Shown here: one piece after another, positions 37,560 through 46,503 of the stretch
How positions within the stretch are numbered: the first letter of the stretch is position 1
Layout: each line of letters begins with the position of its first letter
Source: Calliopsis andreniformis
Lineage: Eukaryota; Arthropoda; Insecta; Hymenoptera; Andrenidae
DNA length: 64,000 bases
Direction: 5' to 3'
Assembly (NCBI RefSeq): GCF_051401765.1
Contig: NC_135073.1
Span: 3,968,001 to 4,032,000, forward strand
The notes under the pieces: model-generated
Database searches by the model: none
The model's input: the letters and a program-made list of their open reading frames with translations, nothing else
Told to the model about the DNA's origin: nothing
Position numbers and translations under genes: made by a program

Positions 37560-37808
37560 AATGACGTAGCTAGAGCACAACCTCCGCTGCCATTAAGATA
37601 CATCAGGCGTTGTAATAAAGAAAAATTAGGATCCATGGAAGATTCTCACGTAACGAAGTCTCACTCCGAAGGATCTATCTTCCTTAAAGACAGCATCGAC
37701 GATGTAAATGAGGTACGGCGAGAGAGAAATGAGAATTCTGAAATCAAGAGCCGTAGAGTTCGTGAGAGCAATCAATTTCTTCGGACGTATTCATCTTGCG
37801 AGTCATGA
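37560..37808 (+). CDS. Orphan gene, exon 3 (short-form last exon)
   Basis: Acceptor ATCTATGCAG, then 82 codons in phase 0 and TGA at 37806-37808. It begins NDVARAQPPLPLRYIRRCNK; the tail is rich in serine, arginine and glutamate (RRERNENSEIKSRRV) and ends YSSCES. Together with exons 1 and 2 it gives a 175-residue protein. A poly(A) signal follows nine bases after the stop, giving an unusually short 3' leader. Inside, at 37712/37713, GAG/GTACGG is a possible donor, also in phase 0, which would skip the last 31 codons and join the exon at 39348. Confidence 0.62.
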   Translation, partial: NDVARAQPPLPLRYIRRCNKEKLGSMEDSHVTKSHSEGSIFLKDSIDDVNEVRRERNENSEIKSRRVRESNQFLRTYSSCES

Positions 37809-37816
37809 GTGTGATA

Positions 37817-37822
37817 AATAAA
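37817..37822 (+). terminator. Poly(A) signal AATAAA (short form)
   Basis: Canonical AATAAA nine bases after the stop at 37808, followed by a T/G-rich stretch (AAGTTTG, CTTTGTTG) as expected for a cleavage site. Confidence 0.5.
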
Positions 37823-38561
37823 CCGTTATAAAGTTTGAAGGCAACTTTGTTGCAAAATAACTATTTCACTTCTTTGTCTTTTCTTCCTTCGTACAGAGTA
37901 TTATGTAAAATATTGCTGGATAAGTGATGACTTTTCGCAGGAAACTGACTTTTTTGAAGAAACTTTTTTTTTTATAAAAGTTTTTATCAGAGGATTCACT
38001 TTTATGAAAATTAATTTTGATATTTCATTACCTATGCATATTTCAATTCAGTTTTGACTTCAGTGATCTCCGTAAAATACTTCCTCGCTATGATCTCATG
38101 AATTACCAATGGTGACCTCATAGAAAAGAATATATTTTTAAAGTCAATCTATACATACGTTACAAAAATGTGATTTAATGCAAAACTTATTTCATCTTAC
38201 TAATCCTAAAGTATAATCTATTCCTATATCCATATAAACTAAAAAATGTTCTTAGTTTTAGAAAGTTTTAAGTTCCCAATACGAAGATATACATATAGCT
38301 GCAAAAATTAAATATTAAGGGACCTATGTTTCCCGAAAGAAATTTTATTTGTGTAATGAGAGTAATATTTTACCACTTCCTGAAATTTATTCATTTTGTT
38401 ATATTACACAAAGTATTATGTTATCTTCATGTGCACTGTCTTATGATACAAACTCTTTTAATGTGCTTTTTTCTTTGTTGCGAATATTAAAAATTTTTGA
38501 AAGTTCAAACGTAATAACGTTTTCTTTCCAAAGGTCGGCATTCATTATATGTATATATATA
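37823..38561. other. AT-rich, intron of the long form or intergenic
   Basis: No further exon supported. The open plus frame at 38349-38612 has no coding character and runs into the repeat at 38562. Confidence 0.5.
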
Positions 38562-38767
38562 CAGGGTGAGTCACCTAACGTTTGCATCACAAATATCTTT
38601 GTTGTTTTTTAAAATACATCAAATGTCTCGAGGAGAAAGTTGAATGGTTCAATGAAGCTCATACAATACCAAAAGAATTTTTGTTTCTTTTGTCAGTCTA
38701 TTTAGAGATATCAAGGTCAGCTGAATTTTTTTAAATGGAACCACCCCTTTTTAAACACCTACAATGA
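38562..38767 (+). repeat. TACAGGGTG-ended repeat
   Basis: It begins TATATATACAGGGTGAGTCA. The interior (AAATGTCTCGAGGAGAAAGT, ATATCAAGGTCAGCTG, GGAACCACCCCTTTTT) does not match the other copies in the window, so only the end motif is shared. The right end is not defined. Confidence 0.45.
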
Positions 38768-38807
38768 TAGTCTCTTTCATTAAGAATTCAGTGATTATAA
38801 TTATTCA

Positions 38808-39065
38808 AGGTGATTCTAGACATTAAAATAAGACGAAAATCAAAAATAACGATTTCGCGTTTGTGATGAGTACTTCGACAGTGAGTGACCTCTCTCCTTT
38901 GCATAAGGGCTACACTCCTGTGAGAACTACTTCTCGAGAGTTCTGCGCGGGCTCATTTCTAGCGATTTCTATCAGATTTTTAGACGCTTATAATTAACAA
39001 ACGAAGCCTCAAATACGAAATCGTTATTTTTGATTTTCGTCTTATTTTAATGTCTAGAATCACCT
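38808..39065. mobile_element. MITE with perfect 50-bp inverted arms
   Basis: 38808-38857 and 39016-39065 are exact reverse complements over 50 bp (AGGTGATTCTAGACATTAAA at the outer end, AACGATTTCG at the inner end). Weaker pairing continues inward. The arms carry the core shared with 9961-10272 (ACGAAAATCAAAAATAACGA here). The 158-bp loop includes CTCTCCTTTG and GGGCTCATTTCTAGCG. Perfect arms suggest a young insertion or gene conversion between the arms. It sits between the two alternative last exons of the 36-40 kb gene. Confidence 0.75.
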
Positions 39066-39347
39066 CTTAAAATTATGCCATGCTGTTCAGTAACATCTTG
39101 TATATCGATTTTGTTCTTATCCATTAAAGAGAAAAAGGATTGTTCAGTCTGTAATCGGTCTTCGGAAGGGCCAAATTGTCGATCACCGATTGTTTTATCA
39201 AATTGAATTCATTTATATTTTTTATTCTTTTCGTGAAGAATTATCCCTTTTCTACTGGTGTAACTTCTGGGCCATCATAATCATTTCTATTCTCGAATAT
39301 CTTTTTTGGCTACAATTACGATAAATAATTATTTCTTCGCACTCCAG
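39066..39347. other. Intergenic or intron before the 39348 exon
   Basis: AT-rich; ends in the pyrimidine-containing acceptor region TTTCTTCGCACTCCAG. No other feature seen. Confidence 0.45.
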
Positions 39348-39914
39348 AGTACGAAACTGAAAATATTAAATGATAAGCCTTCGAAGCACTTTTCGAAAAA
39401 AGGCGAAACAAGAATGTATGTCTGGAAGCCAAGAAAAACCGTTAACTCGAGGGTTTCGTTTAATCTTTTACGTAAATCCTGCGAGGGAAGCAGCTCGAGA
39501 AATAAATCTAAAGAATTCTCAGGAAGCAATATTGTCGATAGAAATGGCGAAGGATGTACTGACCTACAAGGAAGCTTGTATAGCTTCTGCAAACCGTCTG
39601 AAGGAATCTCCGAGCGTACTTTAACGAAAACAGGTAAAATTCAATCAATTATCGAAAAGAGCGTTCTCTTCACAGAGGAAAAAGATGTCGTACCCGAGAT
39701 TTGGAGGCACGCGTTATTGGCGAATCGATCATCGAACAGTTCCTACTCCAATTATTCTATGTATCGAAATAATGAAACAGCGTATTCGACATATATTCCT
39801 GAAAAATATTCCTTTTTGAGAAGAGAAAATGTTTTGAGTAGCAATAATTGTATGTTACATCCGTTTAAATTTTGTAGAACTTCTAACTATATTGCTTGTG
39901 GAAACAATGTTTAA
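39348..39914 (+). CDS. Long alternative last exon, 188 codons, orphan
   Basis: A good acceptor (ATTTCTTCGCACTCCAG) at 39347 precedes a 188-codon frame in phase 0 ending TAA at 39912-39914. It is basic at the start (STKLKILNDKPSKHFSKKGE, then MYVWKPRKTVNSRVSFNLLR), serine-rich in the middle, with asparagine, serine and tyrosine repeats later (NRSSNSSYSNYSMYRNNETA) and a cysteine-containing tail. It looks largely disordered; no domain is recognised. Its phase matches the donors at 37712 and 36878, so it can be a long-form ending (332 residues via 37712) or the end of a separate gene. A second plus frame (39370-39624) is also open and has coding-like helical content, so a local frame error cannot be excluded. 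Confidence 0.6.
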   Translation, partial: STKLKILNDKPSKHFSKKGETRMYVWKPRKTVNSRVSFNLLRKSCEGSSSRNKSKEFSGSNIVDRNGEGCTDLQGSLYSFCKPSEGISERTLTKTGKIQSIIEKSVLFTEEKDVVPEIWRHALLANRSSNSSYSNYSMYRNNETAYSTYIPEKYSFLRRENVLSSNNCMLHPFKFCRTSNYIACGNNV

Positions 39915-39954
39915 AGTGCAAAACAGGTTCAGACATTGAGTTATTTTTTGGAGA

Positions 39955-39960
39955 AATAAA
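39955..39960 (+). terminator. Poly(A) signal AATAAA (long form)
   Basis: AATAAA 41 bases after the stop at 39914, followed by a GT-containing stretch (GTATTTGGG). The distance is typical and supports 39348-39914 as a true last exon. Confidence 0.6.
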
Positions 39961-40637
39961 GTATTTGGGAAAAGTATAGTCTTGCCTGTGATTTTTGTCC
40001 TGACTATAGATTAATATTTTGAGAATCATGTTACCTAATACGAATTAGCGTTATTTATCCAACTATAATATTAATTTAAACGATCGCAGATGAAGTTTAG
40101 AATAGTTTATACTAGCTCAAATTAAAACGAAGAAATTACAAAATTAGTAGGTTTTATTTCAAACTAGATTTACTGGATGAAGTTTAATAGAAATTCTTGA
40201 GAATTTAAAATACATACTAGTGAATTCGTTAAATAAGTGGAGGATATAAAATAACTCATGAATTTGTTCACAACGGATTATTAAATTCAATATTCAAATT
40301 CTAAGTATAGTTTATTTTTTACGTTAAGATTAAAGGAATCGAATAAGGGTTAAACGTACAAGCTGGAAATTAAATAGACACAAGAAAGGATATTTTAAAG
40401 TAGATATCAGAATTATTAATTAATGTTGTAACCACTTCTGTGTAGGTATAATTAACTGTAGTAAGTGCAGACTTAATATTTTTACCATGATTTTTTTGAA
40501 TTTGAGAAAATTAATCTTTAATTTTGGTTACATATATGATAACAAATTTTCAGAAGTTACACATTGTATTATTTATTTATTTAATAATTAAATATTTCCT
40601 ATATTATACAGTTTTGTTCAAACTTGGCGATGAATAC
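39961..40637. other. AT-rich stretch
   Basis: No gene or repeat supported. Confidence 0.5.
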
Positions 40638-40934
40638 ACTAACGGGAAAATATGCTCTGTTCATCCTTCGTATGCCTGTCAATTACTGCTTTCTCTCGAT
40701 CTATTTCGATATTCTGCCGAGCATGTCTACCAGCACAGCGAAAAAGAATGTCTGGAAATTGGAAATTTAATTACGAATGATACGGTCGGCTCTCGAGTAT
40801 CGAGTATATCACGTACATACATAGCCATCGATCGCCATTTAAATTTTTCGGAATACCCCTTTTTAATATCTCGATGTATTGGTCGTGTTAATGATTTTCT
40901 GGGCTGTACGTATATATTTTACCAAATGAACTAG
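40638..40934 (+). other. GC-richer patch with open plus frame
   Basis: After a TATTATACAG acceptor-like site the frame is open for about 98 codons to TAG at 40932. It reads in part FKLGDEYTNGKICSVHPSYA and later RCIGRVNDFLGC, with a donor-like GCTGTAC/GTATAT near 40910. The minus strand is also partly open. This could be an exon, continuing the neighbouring gene or a new one, or a conserved island. No motif decides it. Confidence 0.25.
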
Positions 40935-41249
40935 GTAATTTTTGTTTGTTCATTTTTGCGACTACGCTTGGTCGATTTGGAGAAAAGAGCGAGAGAAGTA
41001 AATGGATGTTTGATCAGTAAAATATATCATGTATTCGACATGGGATATTTTCATTTAAAGTTAAAATTACTTTTGTAGAAATTGTAGAAATGCAATCTCC
41101 TGACTTGCTTATTAGTAAAGGTAGTTTAAACGTTTGTAATACAAAATTTTAAATAAGGTTCATATTTTATATACATTAAAGAGATTAAAGAAAATGCGAC
41201 TTGAGTGAAATAGGGAAATATTCTTAGAAATCGTAATTTTTTATAAATA
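40935..41249. other. AT-rich stretch, nothing firm
   Basis: No open frame of coding character, splice pair or repeat partner. Confidence 0.5.
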
Positions 41250-41600
41250 CAGGGTGCTTCATAACATGTGGAGCCCACTTCGGAGTTGATTATATACCTA
41301 AAAATAATGAACAAAGCTGTATAAACACATGTCTTATCTGTCTTCGTTTATGAGATACATAGGAAGAGGTTGTTGATTTTATTGTATTGAAGGAGAACAT
41401 TATATAAAAATATGTAAATTACATGCTTTTACAAGGTTTATATGTCTATAACTGTAGCTGTTTCGTTGTTTTATTTGAAATTGTTGAATGTTATTAACGA
41501 TAACATTTGTTCGTGCTGATTTGCTAAATAAGTTAGTTAATTTTTCCTTCTTATGTAAAATCGTTTCTTCAATTTCGTCCCATTTGTCCAAAACGATTTA
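41250..41600 (+). repeat. TACAGGGTG-ended repeat
   Basis: It starts TTATAAATACAGGGTGCTTC. The interior differs from the other copies. A minus-strand frame inside (41400-41591, reading KKEKLTNLFSKSARTN in part) is not transposase-like. The right end is not defined, so the stated end is approximate. Confidence 0.4.
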
Positions 41601-42325
41601 AATGCATAAAATAAGTATCGTACTATGCATGTGCAACACATACATAATATACTTAGACAACATTTAATTAGGAGTCTTTATTTGGCATAAATGTATGTTA
41701 GATTAGATAATATAGCTTTAACCAAACTTGGAATAAGTACTACCATAAACATTTTATTCCTTTCATGAAGCAAATGCTTTAGTCGTATAGTATAATAGCA
41801 CTATTATACAAAATGCGCAGTCTAAGAAAAAAAGGATTAAATATTTCCTTGATTTCTCTTTTCTCGTTAGTACTAGAAAAATATGCTATATTTCATTAAA
41901 AGTGGCAGACATATAAAAGCATAAGTAACAATTTTTTATAAAATATTAAACATTATCTGTCAGAACGTTGTTGGAAAAACGTATATACAGAAATTAATTA
42001 TAATTATATAAAATCCCCATGTTTCCAACAGAATTTCGTACGATATAGTTTACCCTTTAAAACACTTTATCCTTCAGTTAAAATATAAAATACGTAAATT
42101 TATTTCTTTTTATACATTAACCCGAGAATTTTTTAATTTTTGCGTGTAACACAATACAATGCTCCCAACGGAACTTTATAGCTTCGTTAAGAGCAGACAC
42201 GACGTTCTCTCTTCCTGCGTAGTAATTAGACATGCAGGATGTTTCCGTGTGGATAATGATCAAAACACATATTAACGTTGGTACTCCTGTTTGGGGGATT
42301 ATTGTGCAGTTTCTAATTCGAGCTT
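41601..42325. other. AT-rich stretch
   Basis: No supported feature. Confidence 0.5.
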
Positions 42326-42490
42326 ATGAGTCTCAGTTTACTATTCATTCAGGAACCCACTGCAAAGCCTACTTTAAACATGGCGTTTGAGGCATGTCCG
42401 CTTATTAGACAGAATCTCAGTCGAAAATCTGTTGCTTGCCGTAACGAATTTTACCAAAGTTTAGTGAGGGATTTTGCAAACAAGTCATAG
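42326..42490 (+). CDS. 54-codon small ORF or last exon
   Basis: A true ATG at 42326 opens a frame beginning MSLSLLFIQEPTAKPTLNMA, continuing ACPLIRQNLSRKSVACRNEF and YQSLVRDFANKS to TAG. An acceptor-like TACTATTCATTCAG ends at 42352, in frame, so the coding part may instead begin at GAACCC (42353, phase 0) as a 45-codon last exon. Composition is coding-like, with two cysteines and a helical C-terminus. It was too short for a length-filtered search. No poly(A) signal follows closely. The reverse strand has a shorter open frame. Confidence 0.38.
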   Translation: MSLSLLFIQEPTAKPTLNMAFEACPLIRQNLSRKSVACRNEFYQSLVRDFANKS

Positions 42491-44687
42491 CTAACTTTGT
42501 CTTTATCATCATGTTCCTAGATATTTGCAAATTACAAACTAAATTTCAGTCTATTATTACGAGAAAGTTTTTTCTTTTTTCGTTAAGAAATTTCCTTGTT
42601 TTAAATTCTATTTGTTTTTCATTTTGATATAAACTGTTTCCTTCCTCGCATAAATGATTACGCTTTGTTTAATCGAATATCATCTAACGTGATACGTATT
42701 TTTTAAAGTTCTTTGAGTTTTATTGTATTATTAAATAATTCAGTTTATTACATTATATTGTTTAATTCTTCTTAAACTAAAAAGTAGAAAATCACTTGTA
42801 TGATATACTGCGTGAAATATGATTTTATAATTTTACGTTAAATCAATTTAATTGAATAATGACAATATTACAATAAATGTATTAAACATACATATGTTTT
42901 GCTGCCTTCTGACTATGTATCTTCTATTCATGACATTGTCAAGAGTTACAGTTAAAAATAATGGCGCGATAGACCGCTGTCATTTTAGAGTTGTCGTCAC
43001 TCATAAGTATTTTTCCCTAATTTTCTATGAGTATTCAGCTTTTTTGACGTAAAAAGTTCTATATAGTCTGTGGTAATCTAATGTACAATATATTTATAGA
43101 TGAGGTTTGTTGAGCCTAAAGATGATAGTAATTTCTATTATGAACAGGAAGATTTATTAATAAGAGACCTTATTTCACTATTCGGATGTTTATAATCGAT
43201 TCTGAGAAAATGTTTTTGATTTTTGCAAACAGCTTGTACGCATATGCATGCCAAACTAATTACAAACTAATTTTACACATACGTATATTGTATAGTATCC
43301 TAACACACTGAAACACGCGAAACGAATTAAACTTTAGATTCACAATTAGCTACTTTCGAAGTAGTTTGTTTAACGTGAACAGTGTAGTAGTGCAACTTCA
43401 TCAACGTGAATCGCTTCGATATTAAGGAATTCCATAATTTTATGGTAAGCATGAAATTCTATTACAAATATGAGAAGATATGATATTTAGTGAACTCTTT
43501 GAAGTTATTTTAAAATAACTACGAAATGAGAAATCGAATAATTTATTCCGTCACGAAACTCGAAATTCTGATCGTAATTACATCGAAAAGTTTGCTTTGC
43601 TGCTAAATGTGCATCATAAACGATCACTGAGAAACTTTTGCGTTCAAAACGTTCGTTTATCACCTTTAGGAGTGGGTATTGCAACGCGGAACTCGAGGGA
43701 AATGGCTGCGAGATGGAAGATTAATTCCGCAACCGAAGGTTACGATTGAGGGAAGAAGGGAAAAGTCACGTTCGAGAGTATCAATTCGAAGATTTTATCA
43801 GCAGGAATGCGGATCAATCTATCTATAACGTTTTCACTTAGTCACCTCCTTTTACGTTCTCGCTTCACTCGGCGTGATCTCATTTGCATTCTTTTGCGCT
43901 CCCTCCGCCTTCTCACCTTCAAGCCGAGCCATACCGCTACACATTATATCGGGCAGATAGCCGTGTTATTTGCCAAAATGAATCACGTTTAGAATCTTTA
44001 CTCAAAATTGGTTCTTCGTCTTTGAGAAGCAGACGTCTTCATAGTATTTTTTATGGAAGGGGTTTCTTTCTACTTTACTCTAGTAAGTCTAAGGGAATAA
44101 AGAGACTGCCACAAATCTTCAAATGAATTATCTTTCTTTCTAAATTTGTGTACAACTCCAATAATTTTTTAGTATTAGAATATAATTGTATGCAATCAAT
44201 ATCCATTACGTTTTTTTATGAATCAAGTCTATTCTTAAGCCTTCAGTACCTTGGGCGTCCTGAAATTAAAACTCCTAAATAGAGACCCAAACTGAGAAAA
44301 TTTTTACTAAAATTACACATGTAATAAGGCAGCACATTTTATTTTTATTTAGAAATATACTTGAGTTTTTTCAAGCTTTCAATTGTTATAGATTCTATTC
44401 TTTGCTGTCATTTTACATCATGCTTAATTTTCCTTAACCACAATCCGCTGTTTCCACAACGTAGTTACGAGAGCCTAGAAACGAGACTAAACCGTAAGGA
44501 CCTGAAACAGACAGTATACAGACCAAAATTGCAAATTCCTTGCATATAATAAATTATTAAAATTCATTTATCTGACAAAATTCAAAATTTCTTTATTTTG
44601 TGTTTTAGACCACATTATAATTTACATATAAATTTGTGTAAAATTTTTTAAACAAATAGATATTTTTAAAAATCATTTACGCCGATA
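42491..44687. other. AT-rich DNA with a GC-richer patch at 43.69-44.04 kb
   Basis: 43690-44040 carries two overlapping plus frames without coding character. A possible leader exon ends at ATG/GTAAGC (43443/43444), but no partner was found. Nothing else supported. Confidence 0.4.
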
Positions 44688-44900
44688 AATTCGACGTTCA
44701 AAAATACATAATTGACTAACTTAAAGTTTTTTTCTACATTTAATGGCTTCCAAGATATATATTAGGCGAAATATGGTTTTTATCCGCTGAACATGGATTT
44801 GAACCAGTATAAAAAGATACGTGTCGAATATTTTCGGTGATTCTAGAAACTTATCAAGTTTCATAAAAATCGGAAATTGTCATTTCGGGTTGTTTCTGTA
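44688..44900 (+). repeat. Dispersed repeat, copy 2
   Basis: Same-orientation match to 16289-16505: AATTCGACGTTCAAAAATAC at the start, CTACATTTAATGGCTTCCAA in the middle, GTGTCGAATATTTTCGGTGA later. Differences are scattered and include small indels, indicating an older pair. Confidence 0.65.
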
Positions 44901-45305
44901 TCGATTTTACAAATCTAGACGAGATCTTCCATTTAAAGGCAGATTTTCATTCCATGCGTGAAACAAAGCATGAACTGTTGGAAGTAGAGAAATATTTATT
45001 GTATCACTGAGAATCACAGGAGGGGAAGGGTTTCGTTCACGGTTACCAACAGCTTTTTAAGGCGTGCTTGATGGAAGAACAGTGAAAGATAGAGGGAGGA
45101 GGACGGGCATTTATGCAAACCCATTGTGACTCGTAGTCAGAAACAACGAATTTCTGACGTTGTGGAGAGTTTCAACGGAGTTTCCGCGAAAGTTGCTGTT
45201 GAAGGAGGAGCCCTGTTAAATTCAGTACGCTCGGGTCGAAAGTTGTTAGTCTCATTTTGCGAGCTGGAGGGATCTCATTCGTTGCCGTAAGAGCGTTTAA
45301 ATTCA
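44901..45305. other. GC-rich patch upstream of the 45.3 kb frame
   Basis: 45000-45300 is CpG-rich, as in promoter or conserved islands of this window. No TATA box or splice site assigned. Confidence 0.4.
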
Positions 45306-45596
45306 ATGCGAACGATCCAGCCCAGGCTCACTGTTAAGGACATTAAATCGAACCGAGTTTGTGATTCGGGATTGCCTCGCTATTTTGTGCATTACCAAAT
45401 GTTCTGCAGTCATTGTCAGATGGTTCTATTTGTTTATGGTTCACGTATAGAAGCTCGATTAGAATCTTTCATTTTGTCATACATTCTAATTTTAACAAAT
45501 TTAATGAGACTAAATGTTTCATTTGCAGTACACATTTTTCAGTTTGTCTTTTTTGCTTATGATTTTATGATTGAAAAAGCACACCAGTTTATTTAA
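45306..45596 (+). CDS. 96-codon ATG-led orphan frame, possible membrane protein
   Basis: A true ATG at 45306 opens MRTIQPRLTVKDIKSNRVCD, followed by a C-x2-C pair (FCSHCQM), then two hydrophobic stretches (SFILSYILILTNLM and FAVHIFQFVFFAYDFM), ending TAA at 45594-45596. A CpG-rich patch lies immediately upstream, as expected for a promoter. AT-rich DNA readily encodes hydrophobic runs, so the membrane character in the second half may be chance. No family recognised and no AATAAA close to the stop. Confidence 0.28.
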   Translation: MRTIQPRLTVKDIKSNRVCDSGLPRYFVHYQMFCSHCQMVLFVYGSRIEARLESFILSYILILTNLMRLNVSFAVHIFQFVFFAYDFMIEKAHQFI

Positions 45597-46457
45597 AGAA
45601 GTAAATATATGTGTAATAATTTACACACAAATTATATACTTTTTAGTTTTATAATATACATATTCTTTTTTGTCTTATGTTTTATGTCTAAACAACTTTT
45701 TAATTATTTGCGACTAAGGTATTTTTGACTATTTTGGATATTAATTTGGATTGTTTTAAGGACTTGATGAGGCTTTCTGTGTTCTCTATTTGAAGATTTT
45801 CTTTTAGTAGTGTTTAAATTTTTAAGGAATTATGATGATTGTAATATGTGTTCTACTATTATTAAGTTACAATCGGAGCAAGTAGGTGTCAGTTTCTTTG
45901 ATATTATCTATGAATGGGTGATTTTTGTTAATTCAGGGTTAATTCTGATTCTGGAAATTGTTACTGGTTCTTTTCTTGACAGGTTGTAAGAACTTTTGCT
46001 AATGTTGAAGGTATAATCCGAAAAGAATATTCTTACTTATAGTAAAGCAAAGGCAGATTGAGATATTCCATGCAATAAACTGCTGCTGTATATTTTTCTT
46101 CGTCTTTCTTTGCTGATGTGAAGTTACATTTCAGTGGACACTACAATGAGATAGACAAAGGAAAAGAACAACCCTGCTTTGTGTGCAATAATTCCAATTT
46201 CCGGACTACTCTTAGAAAAGCAATGGAGAAAGTTTACTGAACGGAAATAAATGGTTTTCTTTGTATCGACGGTTGTATGAAATTGACATTGTTATTTTTG
46301 CGTCTTAAAGTCCTATCCACTGTTGAAAATACTATCTTATGAAACCATTCCATAAATGATACTACTACATTCCTTAAACTTTTCGAGGAACTAAAATACA
46401 ACTATTTATAATAACTACTTTAAAGTATCTAATGTATTTCCTCAAGTTACTTAGACA
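45597..46457. other. AT-rich stretch, nothing firm
   Basis: No gene, splice pair or repeat could be supported here. Confidence 0.5.
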
Positions 46458-46503
46458 TTGATATTTACTGCTTTATAGGTTTGATATTTACTGCTTTATA
46501 GGT
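46458..46503 (+). repeat. Perfect tandem duplication, 23 bp x 2
   Basis: The unit TTGATATTTACTGCTTTATA plus GGT occurs twice with no mismatch and no spacer. Probably a replication-slippage event. Confidence 0.85.

Noticed and set aside
39370..39624. Alternative plus frame inside the long last exon (helical, alanine/glutamate-rich)
   Set aside because: It stops just before a donor-like site and the other frame is open for the full exon with acceptor phase and poly(A) support; kept only as a caution.
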